Assembly: GCF_010994275.1 (NCBI RefSeq)
Contig: NZ_WMCD01000001.1
Span: 620,001 to 684,000, forward strand
Length of the DNA: 64,000 nucleotides
Source: Cyclobacterium jeungdonense
GTDB lineage: Bacteria; Bacteroidota; Bacteroidia; Cytophagales; Cyclobacteriaceae
Direction of reading: 5' to 3'
Each line of letters opens with the position of its first letter. Position 1 is the first letter of the stretch. The notes beneath the pieces were generated by a model that searched no databases, had not been told where the DNA came from, and saw only the letters and a list, made by a program, of their open reading frames with translations. The position numbers and the translations under genes are program-made. Positions 37,318 through 45,558 of this stretch are shown one piece after another.

Positions 37318-38487
37318 CTATCCCTTAAGTCTGTCCATCATGGCTTCAACGGTTGTAAGAAATTTGTCTTTCACAGCCGGATCAGGGCTGGTATCCCAGT
37401 TACCTTCTATATGGTTCCCACCTAACATGATGCCATCTCTTCTTGGAATAACATAAACTCCGGACATATTCGCCCTGTAATTTAATTCCGGTTGGGGGAT
37501 AAGGAAACATAATTGACCCGAAACCGGAAGCATGTCTTCGTCGCCAAATAGTTTCATTGACCCAAGTCCCGTACAGTTTACAATGCACTTTTCCGGCAAG
37601 GAATCGACATCTTCTATCCGGTTAAATTCTTTTATTTCAAGTTTACCTCCTGTAAGTAAAAAATCGTTGGTAAGCATTTTCAGGTAGGAGGGTATGTTGA
37701 AAATGGTAGTGGGATTTTTAGTGACATTTTTGAATTTAAATGGATTTTCTCTTCGGGATAGTGGTTCTCCTTTGGGGTAAAAATCCATTTCTTCTGTGAT
37801 CAGACCGTCCTTTAAGCCGGGACCAGTAGGTTTCGCCTCGCTATTGGTATTGCTGGTAGTTTTAATGCTGTAATTGTCCATCCAGTTAACCACCTGATTC
37901 AATCCCAGCATTCGCTGATAGGTATAATACGAATGGAAATAGGCCCGTTCGAATTTTTCCTGAAATTCCGGGGTAATTTTACCAGGTTCAATTAATTTAT
38001 GCGAAGGAGACCAGGTTCCGGTAGCCATGGCGGAAGTGACATTTGGATAGACATCTTTGGTATATATGGTTACCTGATATCCTTTATTCTGCAGGGTTCT
38101 GGCCGTAGAAAGACCCAACACTCCGCATCCCATTACCCCAATTTTTTTTAAACCTGGATCTTGAGGGACCAATTCACAGGCGAGCATGGCAGAACCCCAG
38201 GATAAGGACCACCCGCTTCCACCATGTCCATAATTATGGATTAGTAATTTATTTCCAAATTCCTGTGCTTCTATTCTGGGACCGGATCGGCGAAAAGGCC
38301 TCAGACCCACACTCTCTTTTATCACACGGGAGGAGGAAACCTTGACCTCTGGCAATCGTACTTTTTTCAGGATTTCAAAATTACCGTTATTGGCCAGGGG
38401 CTCTGCTAACAAACTATTGCTGAAACAGCCTGTTCCCAGGGCAGCAAGTCCAACTTTTCGGATAAAATCCCTTCTTGGCTCAATCAT
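37318..38487 (-). CDS. Tat-exported D-amino-acid-oxidase-like flavoprotein with permuted segment order
   Basis: The 389 residues start with a Tat signal (IEPRRDFIRKVGLAALG). Segments of D-amino acid oxidase are all present but in rotated order. GLRPFRRSGPR (61-71) and HNYGHGGSGWSLSWGSA (84-100), which lie near the C-terminus of classical DAAO, come first. The FAD-binding GVMGCGVLGLSTAR (117-130), normally at the very N-terminus, follows. NCTGLGS (304-310) and YVIPRRDGIMLGG (345-357) then close the protein, after which it ends. The family oxidises D-amino acids or related imino/amino acids using FAD and oxygen. Export means the substrate is periplasmic. The neighbouring pxpABC operon (231 bp upstream) suggests a link to D-glutamate or 5-oxoproline, which is speculative. 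Confidence 0.85.
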   Translation of the reverse strand: MIEPRRDFIRKVGLAALGTGCFSNSLLAEPLANNGNFEILKKVRLPEVKVSSSRVIKESVGLRPFRRSGPRIEAQEFGNKLLIHNYGHGGSGWSLSWGSAMLACELVPQDPGLKKIGVMGCGVLGLSTARTLQNKGYQVTIYTKDVYPNVTSAMATGTWSPSHKLIEPGKITPEFQEKFERAYFHSYYTYQRMLGLNQVVNWMDNYSIKTTSNTNSEAKPTGPGLKDGLITEEMDFYPKGEPLSRRENPFKFKNVTKNPTTIFNIPSYLKMLTNDFLLTGGKLEIKEFNRIEDVDSLPEKCIVNCTGLGSMKLFGDEDMLPVSGQLCFLIPQPELNYRANMSGVYVIPRRDGIMLGGNHIEGNWDTSPDPAVKDKFLTTVEAMMDRLKG

Positions 38488-38633
38488 TTCAATGTGGTTA
38501 AAGTGGTAATCGGATTTGGTTGAAATGGGTTTATTGAAATGTAGCCGAGTAGACCTGGTTAAATTTTAAATCAATATTATCAAATAAATCAATAAAAATC
38601 AAAAATAGGGGTAAAATTTTAATTACAATAATG

Positions 38634-38655
38634 TTTAATATTAGTAAATATTAAA
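38634..38655. promoter_or_regulatory. Perfect 22-bp inverted repeat upstream of the oxidase gene
   Basis: TTTAATATT and AATATTAAA are separated by AGTA, giving two perfect 9-bp arms. It lies in the very AT-rich 231-bp gap between pxpC and the oxidase gene, about 150 bp before the oxidase start. Operator function is a guess, because AT-rich DNA yields such palindromes by chance fairly often. Confidence 0.3.
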
Positions 38656-38718
38656 ATATTGGCTGATAAAATAACTTCTATCCGGTCAAGGAATGCCATT
38701 GAAAGTAGTTAGCATAAC

Positions 38719-39579
38719 TTATTTTGGGATGTCAATTAATTGAAACCGGAAGTTTTCACCAGGCCTCAATTGGGCGAGAGTGCCTATTGACTGTTGGGGT
38801 AGTTGTAATACCCGATGGTAACCCCCTGTTACCTGAGCATCCAACATCAGTACGATTAATTTACCAGAAGATGTTAATTGAACGGTTCCAGGATAAACAG
38901 GTGTGGTTATCACTTCCTTCAACGAATGGGTAATTTCCTCTACCAGATGGATTCCCATTCGGTTTTGCTCTGTAGAAAGGGTGAAAATGCCGGTATTTAA
39001 TTTGGCCTGTTGATTAGGTGAAAGCAAGGAAAAGGAAGGCCCTTTGAAGGCAGGAAGGACAGGTGAGTAGGTGAGTATGCTCGGTTTTACCTTTGCATGT
39101 AAAGGCGGTATGTTTTTTTGTGAAGCCTGATAAAGTACTTCCTCCCCGGCAGAAAACCGGCTTTTCCTGGTTATTCCCGGATAAAAACTTTGGCTACCCA
39201 TTACGGTTTGGGAAAGAAAAGATCCATTGATAGCCAGGTAGGCCCATTGACCGTTCCGGAAACGGGATAAGGTCAGTTTTTTTCCTTTGGGTACTTCGAT
39301 CAGTTCATTGGTATGATAGGATTTGTTTTCGCAGCATATTTTGCAAGAGGCTCCGGTTACGACTAGCTGGCATAGGGAGTCAAAGACCATTTCCAGGTCA
39401 CCCATGTAGATCTCAAGGCAGGCATCTGCAGGGGATTTTCGCATTAAATGATTGGCAAGTAAAAAGGAGTTCTTGTCCATTGGTCCCGACAGGGGCACAC
39501 CTAATGCTGCATATGCAGGTCTCCCCAGGTCCTGAATTGTGGTCAATATTCCTGCTTTTTCCAATTTCAACTTAGCCAT
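38719..39579 (-). CDS. pxpC: 5-oxoprolinase subunit C (biotin-dependent carboxyltransferase family)
   Basis: The 286 residues match PxpC/KipA: AGILTTIQDLGRPAYAALGV, PLSGPMDKNSFLLANHL near the start and the terminal VLQLPQQSIGTLAQLRPGE. With PxpA and PxpB it forms the ATP-dependent prokaryotic 5-oxoprolinase that opens 5-oxoproline (pyroglutamate) to glutamate. It overlaps pxpB by 8 bp and is the last gene of pxpA-pxpB-pxpC. Cytoplasmic. Confidence 0.92.
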   Translation of the reverse strand: MAKLKLEKAGILTTIQDLGRPAYAALGVPLSGPMDKNSFLLANHLMRKSPADACLEIYMGDLEMVFDSLCQLVVTGASCKICCENKSYHTNELIEVPKGKKLTLSRFRNGQWAYLAINGSFLSQTVMGSQSFYPGITRKSRFSAGEEVLYQASQKNIPPLHAKVKPSILTYSPVLPAFKGPSFSLLSPNQQAKLNTGIFTLSTEQNRMGIHLVEEITHSLKEVITTPVYPGTVQLTSSGKLIVLMLDAQVTGGYHRVLQLPQQSIGTLAQLRPGENFRFQLIDIPK

Positions 39580-40294
39580 TTTCCTCCCATTTTTTCCAGG
39601 AAAAGTTTTCTTTTCGTTTCAATTCTTTAAAATAGGGAAGGGAAATAGATTCGAAGCGGATGGCATCACCTGGGCGAAAAGGAACTCTTAATCCACCCTC
39701 GCTAAAAAAAGAGACGGGAGTTCGGCCCACTACGTACCAGCCCCCTGGACTATCCATAGGATAAACGCCGGTTTGGCTTCCTCCGATGGCCACCGAACCG
39801 GCCGGGATCTTTCGATCAGGAGTGGCTTTCCGGGGGATATGAAGTTTTTTTTCCAAGCCTCCCAGGTACATAAACCCCGGTAAAAAACCGTAGAAATACA
39901 AACGGTAGCTATTTTCTGTGTGTATTTCGATAAAATCTTCCAATCCGATGGACTTTTTTTTCAAGTAACCTTCGAGCTCTGGAACCAACTTCAGGTCATA
40001 GCAAACCGGTAGTTTCCAGGTCCTGAAACCCGAAGGAATAAATCCGGATTGAAGAGTTTCTTCCAGAACAGATTTTAACTCGCTGATACAGGTTGTTGCA
40101 TCCTGGCCTGTTGCTAGCTGTATCCCCAGGACCTGGTATCCCTGACACATGCGTAGGATTTTACCTGCCCACTTTTCGTTAATAATTCCTTTTATGGCCA
40201 GGATCTCAAATAAGATGCCTTCACTGATTTTTTCCGGCCAATGGATTTCCAGGATGTCTGAACTTATGGCAATTATCTGAACAGGATGATTCAT
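39572..40294 (-). CDS. pxpB: 5-oxoprolinase subunit B
   Basis: The 240 residues belong to the PxpB/KipI family. Signature segments are IHTENSYRLYFYGFLPGFMY, LGGLEKKLHIPRKATPDRKI and the GSQTGVYPMDSPGGWYVVGR stretch, the nucleotide-binding region of this family. It is a subunit of 5-oxoprolinase. It overlaps pxpA by 4 bp and pxpC by 8 bp, so the three are tightly coupled. Confidence 0.93.
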   Translation of the reverse strand: MNHPVQIIAISSDILEIHWPEKISEGILFEILAIKGIINEKWAGKILRMCQGYQVLGIQLATGQDATTCISELKSVLEETLQSGFIPSGFRTWKLPVCYDLKLVPELEGYLKKKSIGLEDFIEIHTENSYRLYFYGFLPGFMYLGGLEKKLHIPRKATPDRKIPAGSVAIGGSQTGVYPMDSPGGWYVVGRTPVSFFSEGGLRVPFRPGDAIRFESISLPYFKELKRKENFSWKKWEENG

Positions 40295-41025
40295 GGCTTT
40301 TTGGTTTCGCTGATTTTACGGGCTACCAATTTTACGATTTGTACGGCCAAAGGATGGTCTCCGTGTACACAGATCGTATCTGCTTTAACCGGTAAGCATT
40401 CCCCACCAATTGTCTTCACCTGCTGAGCTTGCAGAAACAAGGAAACTTGTTGCTCAATTTCGGATAAAGTTTTCAAAACGGCCTTGTGATCTTTTCTGCT
40501 CAACAATTGAATGGGCGACTGATAACGCCGGTCAGCAAAAACTTCGTAAGCAATGGGCACCTTTCTAAGCTTGGCAGCTATGGCAATGGCAGAGCCAAAA
40601 GGGGCGTAAATCATTTTACCTGGAAACTCACGCTGTACAAAATGAACCAATTTCTCTGCCAAATTGCCATTGGTGAGGCTTTCCAGATACAGGGCACCAT
40701 GAAATTTAATATGGTGAAGTGGTACTTTCCATTCGTCAGTCATCCGTTTTACAATACGGATCTGCATGGAAAGGCTGTTTTGTAACGTATCAAAATCAAT
40801 TGCGAGGGGCACTCTCCCAAAATTCTCCCTGTCCGGGTAGGAGGGGTGAGCACCGACCTTAACCTCGTATTTTTTGGCCAATTTTACAGTATCTCTGACA
40901 CTACTTTCATTACCGGCATGTCCTCCGCAAGCAATATTACAACTTCCTAAATGGGGCATAATTAACTTGTCAGTCTCCAAGCCTTCACCCAAATCACAGT
41001 TAATGTCCCAAGTTTTTTCCATCAC
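40291..41025 (-). CDS. pxpA: 5-oxoprolinase subunit A (LamB/YcsF family)
   Basis: The 244 residues begin WDINCDLGEGLETDKLIMPH and contain NIACGGHAGNE, GAHPSYPDRENFGR, HIKFHGALY and the ICVHGDHP end motif, all classical for the LamB/YcsF family, now assigned as PxpA. It is the first gene of the operon, so transcription should start above 41025. The neighbour on the plus strand (41161) is divergent, leaving about 135 bp for both promoters. Confidence 0.93.
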   Translation of the reverse strand: MMEKTWDINCDLGEGLETDKLIMPHLGSCNIACGGHAGNESSVRDTVKLAKKYEVKVGAHPSYPDRENFGRVPLAIDFDTLQNSLSMQIRIVKRMTDEWKVPLHHIKFHGALYLESLTNGNLAEKLVHFVQREFPGKMIYAPFGSAIAIAAKLRKVPIAYEVFADRRYQSPIQLLSRKDHKAVLKTLSEIEQQVSLFLQAQQVKTIGGECLPVKADTICVHGDHPLAVQIVKLVARKISETKKP

Positions 41026-41160
41026 TCAAAAGGCTTGCACATGCTATTTATGGGTTGAAAACACCTTTGTTGAAATTCCTGAATAAGATCATTTTATCGG
41101 CCTTTATACAACATTCTTTATTTGATTTTCGTCTTGAAGGTAAAAATTAAGGGACAAATT

Positions 41161-41721
41161 ATGAAATATACATTCAGCATTGTGATCATATCCACATTGA
41201 TTTGGGCTACTTCTTGCAGTCCGGTGCGGGTATTTTTGGAGAAAAATGAAGTGGCAAGCGTTGAAGACTATCAAACCTTTTTTGTAATCAATCAATATTA
41301 TGACAAAGTAGCCTTTGAATCTCCGGTACTGGAGGACAACCTTCAACACCGGCTCACGGAAGGTATGAAATCGTTTGGTTTTGAACAGGATATGGAAAAG
41401 CCGGATTTAATCGTCCGTTACAATACCAATTTGACAGATCGTCAAAAAGAAGTTAATTCCACTCCCATGATGAGTCCTTATTATGGAATGGGCATGTACA
41501 ACCCCTGGATGATGCCCTATGGATTCGGTAATAGTGGATTTAGAGTAGAAAATTACGATATGGGAGAACTTGTTGTGGATTTTATAGACACCAAACAAGA
41601 TAAGGTCGTGTTGCGCATCAGTGCCGTTGGGGAAATCACCAAACCTCAGCAAAAAAGCAAGAACCTACAAACTTCTGTGGATAAAATCCTAAAAGAGTTT
41701 TCAAAGAAAATTGCAACCTAA
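41161..41721 (+). CDS. DUF4136 family lipoprotein
   Basis: About 186 residues from ATG 41161 (a TTG at 41122 would bury the signal peptide). The signal sequence MKYTFSIVIISTLIWATSC ends at a lipobox cysteine, followed by a DUF4136-type domain: FFVINQ near the start, LQHRLTEGMKSFGF, KPDLIVRYN and LVVDFIDTKQDKVVLR. A glycine/methionine/tyrosine-rich insert (MMSPYYGMGMYNPWMMPYGF) sits mid-domain. Function is unknown; it is an envelope lipoprotein. It converges with maf. Confidence 0.8.
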   Translation: MKYTFSIVIISTLIWATSCSPVRVFLEKNEVASVEDYQTFFVINQYYDKVAFESPVLEDNLQHRLTEGMKSFGFEQDMEKPDLIVRYNTNLTDRQKEVNSTPMMSPYYGMGMYNPWMMPYGFGNSGFRVENYDMGELVVDFIDTKQDKVVLRISAVGEITKPQQKSKNLQTSVDKILKEFSKKIAT

Positions 41722-41735
41722 TTGGTACTATGGTT

Positions 41736-42323
41736 TTAGTACAGTAACTCATAAGTTGTTTTAAGTTGTTGATAAACCTTATGAACGGGGAGTCCCATGA
41801 CTGTATAGTAGGACCCTTGAATACTACTGATTCCAATTAAACCGATCCAATCCTGGATGCCGTATCCTCCCGCTTTATCAAACGGTTGAAAGTTCTTAAT
41901 GTAATATTTGATTTCAATGTCATCTAGCGGAGAAAAATCAACCCGGGTGCAATCTGAAATGAGGATCTTGTGCTGCAGGTCACGGATGCATACACCGGTA
42001 ATGACCTCATGGGGTTTTCCCTGAAGAAGTTGTAGCATTTCCCGGGCCTCCTGTGGTGTAGCGGGTTTATTTAAAATCTGGTTTTCGGAAATAACAGTCG
42101 TATCGGCGGTTATCAAAACCTCCTCATCATACAGGTAAGGCAAATAAGCATCTGCTTTTTTTTCAGCAAGAAATTCAGCCACTGCCATTTTATCAAGGCT
42201 TTCCGGAAAGGCTTCATCCGTATCCAGGGTTTTGACTGAGAATGAGAAGCCCATTTCTTTCAATAACTGCTGTCTTCTGGGTGATTTTGAAGCAAGTACA
42301 AGTGATTTATTTTTAATTTCCAT
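41736..42323 (-). CDS. maf: Maf family nucleotide pyrophosphatase
   Basis: The 195 residues show LVLASKSPRRQQLLKEMGF, the TADTTV motif and AGGYGIQ with GSYYTVMGLPV at the C-terminus. Maf proteins hydrolyse non-canonical or modified nucleoside triphosphates to monophosphates (house-cleaning role, often dTTP/UTP). It converges with the DUF4136 gene, leaving only 14 bp between the stops. Confidence 0.93.
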   Translation of the reverse strand: MEIKNKSLVLASKSPRRQQLLKEMGFSFSVKTLDTDEAFPESLDKMAVAEFLAEKKADAYLPYLYDEEVLITADTTVISENQILNKPATPQEAREMLQLLQGKPHEVITGVCIRDLQHKILISDCTRVDFSPLDDIEIKYYIKNFQPFDKAGGYGIQDWIGLIGISSIQGSYYTVMGLPVHKVYQQLKTTYELLY

Positions 42324-42480
42324 AAGGTAGGTAGATAAGCCGAAAGGTCGGTTTTCAGTTGTTTTACTAGTTGTTTAGCGGTATCAGGTCTGTTCAGGTA
42401 AGCCTCGGTAAAAATATCAAATCTAGTCTGGAATAATTCATTAAGAGGCTCTAAAAGAAAGAAGGAACCAAAAGTTGGCG

Positions 42481-42488
42481 TAATTTTG
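42481..42488 (+). promoter_or_regulatory. Possible -7 promoter element
   Basis: TAATTTTG matches the Bacteroidetes housekeeping -7 consensus TAnnTTTG exactly, 59 bp before the TTG start of the oxoamine synthase. No convincing -33 TTTG is found 19-21 bp upstream, so this is weak. Confidence 0.3.
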
Positions 42489-42547
42489 CGGAAACCACTT
42501 AAAAATAGTAGTTTTGGAGGTTTGAATTCCAGAACGAAAGTTAATAG

Positions 42548-43822
42548 TTGAACATCAAAAGTAATTGCACATTGGATATATTTGAAAAACTGAACACCAA
42601 CCTCGGTCCCTTAGGAAAGCATTCCGAGATATCAGAAGGATACTTTACATTTCCAAAGCTAGAAGGAGAAATTGCTCCCCGGATGAAGTTTAAGGGAAAG
42701 GAAGTACTGACCTGGAGTTTGAATAATTATTTAGGGCTTGCCAATCATCCGGAGGTAAGAAAGGCAGATGAAGAGGCCGCCCGAAGATGGGGGGCTGCTT
42801 ATCCCATGGGTGCCAGAATAATGTCGGGAAGTACCGATTTACACGAAAAGCTGGAAGATGAATTAGCTGAATTTGTAGACAAAGAAAAGGCCTATTTGCT
42901 TAATTATGGTTATCAGGGAATCATGAGTGTAATTGATTCATTGATCGACCGTAAGGATGTAATCGTTTATGATGGTGAATGTCATGCCTGTATTATCGAT
43001 GCGCTTCGAATGCATATGGGGAAACGCTTTGTCTTCCCACATAATGATATGGAAAGTCTGGATAAGCAATTGAAAAGAGCAGAAAGGCTTACCAAAGAAT
43101 CCGGCGGTGGCATTTTGGTCATTACAGAGGGAGTTTTTGGAATGACCGGGGATATGGGGAATTTAAAGGAGATTGTTCAATACAAGGAAAAATACCAGTT
43201 TCGCTTGTTGGTAGACGATGCCCATGGCTTTGGAACCATGGGGAAATTGGGAAAAGGAAGTGGAGAAGAACAAGGCGTACAGGAACAGGTAGATCTTTAT
43301 TTTTCTACGTTTGCCAAATCCATGGCAAGTATTGGCGCATTTATTGCGGGTGATGCTAAGGTAATTCATTATTTGAAATACAACATGCGTTCTCAAATAT
43401 TTGCCAAAGCTTTGCCGTTAATAATGGTAGAGGGAGGTTTGAAACGATTGGAAATCCTAAAATCCAGACCGGAGCTTAGGGAGAATTTATGGAAAATCGT
43501 TCACGCTTTGCAAGACGGGCTGAAGGAAAAGGGCTTTAGTATTGGTACGACTAATTCACCAGTGACTCCGGTAGTTCTCAACGGAACGGTGGGAGAGGCG
43601 GCTACTTTGAGTAAGGATTTGAGGGAAAATTACAATATTTTCTGCTCAGTGGTGATTTACCCTGTGGTTCCGAAAGGAATGATTATATTGCGATTGATTC
43701 CAACAGCAGTGCATACGTTGGAGGATGTGAAGGAAACGATCACGGCATTTGAAGCCATCAAGGGTAAGTTGATCAGTGGATTCTATAAGAACACCGAATT
43801 GGCAACTTCATTTGGTGAATAA
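42548..43822 (+). CDS. Alpha-oxoamine synthase family PLP enzyme
   Basis: The 424 residues belong to the family that condenses an amino acid with an acyl-CoA (glycine C-acetyltransferase, serine palmitoyltransferase, 8-amino-7-oxononanoate synthase). Visible motifs: LTWSLNNYLGLANHPEV, MGARIMSGSTDLHEKLE, YDGECHACIIDAL, LVDDAHGFGTMG and the PLP lysine 257 in STFAKSMASIGAF. The start appears to be TTG, since no ATG occurs before residue 46, within conserved sequence. Serine palmitoyltransferase for sphingolipids is plausible in this phylum, but the sequence does not distinguish it from the other activities. The next gene is the small histone-like protein. Confidence 0.8.
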   Translation: MNIKSNCTLDIFEKLNTNLGPLGKHSEISEGYFTFPKLEGEIAPRMKFKGKEVLTWSLNNYLGLANHPEVRKADEEAARRWGAAYPMGARIMSGSTDLHEKLEDELAEFVDKEKAYLLNYGYQGIMSVIDSLIDRKDVIVYDGECHACIIDALRMHMGKRFVFPHNDMESLDKQLKRAERLTKESGGGILVITEGVFGMTGDMGNLKEIVQYKEKYQFRLLVDDAHGFGTMGKLGKGSGEEQGVQEQVDLYFSTFAKSMASIGAFIAGDAKVIHYLKYNMRSQIFAKALPLIMVEGGLKRLEILKSRPELRENLWKIVHALQDGLKEKGFSIGTTNSPVTPVVLNGTVGEAATLSKDLRENYNIFCSVVIYPVVPKGMIILRLIPTAVHTLEDVKETITAFEAIKGKLISGFYKNTELATSFGE

Positions 43823-43917
43823 AAGTAGAAAAAACCGCTTAAACTGTATATTTATAAACATTTTAACTATATTGAATCAAAAATTAATTTCATCATCAAC
43901 CAAATTAACTTTTAATT

Positions 43918-44091
43918 ATGAACAGATTTAGTGAAATCAAGGATCTTATCATGTCGCTGGAAGCTGATTTTGACAAGTTTTACGATAAGAAAAATCAAGC
44001 AGCAGGTACAAGGGTAAGAAAAGGCATGCAGGATTTAAAAAATTTAGCTCAGGATATCCGTAAAGAGGTTCAAGACATCAAAAACTCTTAA
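43918..44091 (+). CDS. Histone H1-like small basic protein
   Basis: This 57-residue protein starts MNRFSEIKDLIMSLEADFDK and continues with AAGTRVRKGMQDLKNLAQDI, ending in EVQDIKNS. It matches the short Hc1/histone-H1-like proteins found across Cytophagales, in which a helical, Lys/Arg-rich chain binds DNA. It lies 95 bp after the oxoamine synthase and directly before a strong terminator. Function in nucleoid organisation is a family inference. Confidence 0.85.
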   Translation: MNRFSEIKDLIMSLEADFDKFYDKKNQAAGTRVRKGMQDLKNLAQDIRKEVQDIKNS

Positions 44092-44097
44092 TCTGGT

Positions 44098-44136
44098 AAA
44101 AAAAAAGGAACTCAATATTGGGTTCCTTTTTTTTTT
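44098..44136. terminator. Bidirectional terminator between histone-like gene and dapA
   Basis: GGAACTC and GGGTTCC form a 7-bp stem with one G-T pair around AATATT, with a run of A before and a run of ten T after. The flanking runs serve both the plus-strand histone-like gene and the minus-strand dapA. Confidence 0.88.
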
Positions 44137-44148
44137 ACCAGCCTATCG

Positions 44149-45042
44149 TTAATCCAGGTGTGGAGAATAAAAATGACTGGTGTTCACGTTATCAGCCGCC
44201 AGTTTAATTCTGTTTTTTAAGTCTTCGGATGCCCGAAGTAAAGGAAGCCTTACATAATCACTGCAAAGACCTAATCTTTCCATGAGGCATTTTACGCCCA
44301 CTGGATTGCTTTCTTCATACATTAGTGGATTTATCTCCAACAAACTAAAGGTGGCCTTTTTTGAATAGGAAGAATTTCCATGAATAATTGACCCAATTAT
44401 TTCAGGGTAGGCGTTTGCAAGAACAGAGATTACGCCTTCAGCACCGATACTTCTCATAAAAATGGTGGTCATATCATCTCCCGATATTAATAAAAAGTTC
44501 TCTGGTTTGTCTTTTGCAATGCGCATGCATTGATCCAGATTACCACTTGCTTCCTTAATACCTATAATGTTAGGATGATTGGCCAGGCTGAGGGTGGTTT
44601 GGTAACTTAGATTAGACATGGTTCTGCCCGGAACATTGTATAGAATTACCGGGACTGGACAGTGGTCGGCAACTGCCCCATAATGAGCAATGATACCTTC
44701 CTGACTAGGTTTATTGTAATAAGGACTTACGGATAAAATGGCATCAATTTCTGAGAAATCGATTGCATCCATGGCATTTAAAATGGCCTGTGTATTATTT
44801 CCTCCCAAACCGTAAACAATTGGAAGCCTTTGCTGGTTTATTCTTTTAATAAAGCTTAGCACTTCCGCTTTCTCAGTTTCCGACAGTGTTGCCGATTCTC
44901 CTGTGGTGCCCTGGACGACCAGATAGTCTGCATTCCCATGAATAACGTGTTCGACCACCCGCTCCAAAGCGGGATAATCAATGGAACCATCCTCCATAAA
45001 CGGTGTCACCAACGCCACGCCCGTACCTTTAAACTTTTTCAT
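44149..45042 (-). CDS. dapA: 4-hydroxy-tetrahydrodipicolinate synthase
   Basis: The 297 residues are typical DapA: GVALVTPF, VVQGTTGESATLSETEK, LSVSPYYNKPSQEG with the catalytic Tyr, IGIKEASGNL with the Schiff-base Lys, and the GDDMTT segment. It condenses pyruvate and aspartate semialdehyde, the first committed step to lysine and meso-diaminopimelate. It is co-directional with the DUF6913 gene, 4 bp downstream of its stop. Confidence 0.96.
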   Translation of the reverse strand: MKKFKGTGVALVTPFMEDGSIDYPALERVVEHVIHGNADYLVVQGTTGESATLSETEKAEVLSFIKRINQQRLPIVYGLGGNNTQAILNAMDAIDFSEIDAILSVSPYYNKPSQEGIIAHYGAVADHCPVPVILYNVPGRTMSNLSYQTTLSLANHPNIIGIKEASGNLDQCMRIAKDKPENFLLISGDDMTTIFMRSIGAEGVISVLANAYPEIIGSIIHGNSSYSKKATFSLLEINPLMYEESNPVGVKCLMERLGLCSDYVRLPLLRASEDLKNRIKLAADNVNTSHFYSPHLD

Positions 45043-45046
45043 TATA

Positions 45047-45541
45047 CTAGTTGATCTGCTTTAAATACTTAATCAATGATGCCGTACCCGATTGGATATC
45101 TTTTTCCTCTTCATTCAGCATCAGATCCAGATAAGGTTTTAATTCCTCGCTAAAAAAACCCATGCTGTAAGATGCTGATTGTAATTGAAGCAGATAAAGG
45201 GTAAAGTAATTTAGCTTTTCAGAAGTAAAAATAATCAAATCTGGTTGAAGGGAAAGCAATTGGTTTAGTTTTTCTCCGGGTTTACCGATTAGCGTAAAAT
45301 CTTTATAGGAAAATGCTTGCTGATCTTCCGATTTTTCATCGTAGTAATTTCCCATGATTTTAATTTTTTCATTTAAATCCCGGTGAATAACTTCAGATAT
45401 CTGGTCAATTTCATCTTTATTATTGCCCAATATTGCGATGGTTTTAATGTTTTCTATATGCAATAAGATGGACTTTTGGGTCTTCTTTTTCTTTGGTTTT
45501 TCCAAAGCATTCTTCACAAAATATTCCCTAATCCATTTCAT
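45047..45541 (-). CDS. DUF6913-like protein, unknown function
   Basis: The 164 residues resemble a conserved Bacteroidetes family often found between ligA and dapA. The N-terminus is lysine-rich (KPKKKKTQKS), then an alpha/beta domain with TIAILGNNKDEIDQISEVI, FTLIGKPGEKLNQLL and a hydrophobic DLIIFTSEKLNYFTLYLLQL segment. No catalytic motif or signal peptide is apparent. It is flanked by ligA (17 bp upstream) and dapA (4 bp downstream) in one minus-strand transcript. Confidence 0.7.
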   Translation of the reverse strand: MKWIREYFVKNALEKPKKKKTQKSILLHIENIKTIAILGNNKDEIDQISEVIHRDLNEKIKIMGNYYDEKSEDQQAFSYKDFTLIGKPGEKLNQLLSLQPDLIIFTSEKLNYFTLYLLQLQSASYSMGFFSEELKPYLDLMLNEEEKDIQSGTASLIKYLKQIN

Positions 45542-45558
45542 TATTTTCGTTTAAACTT

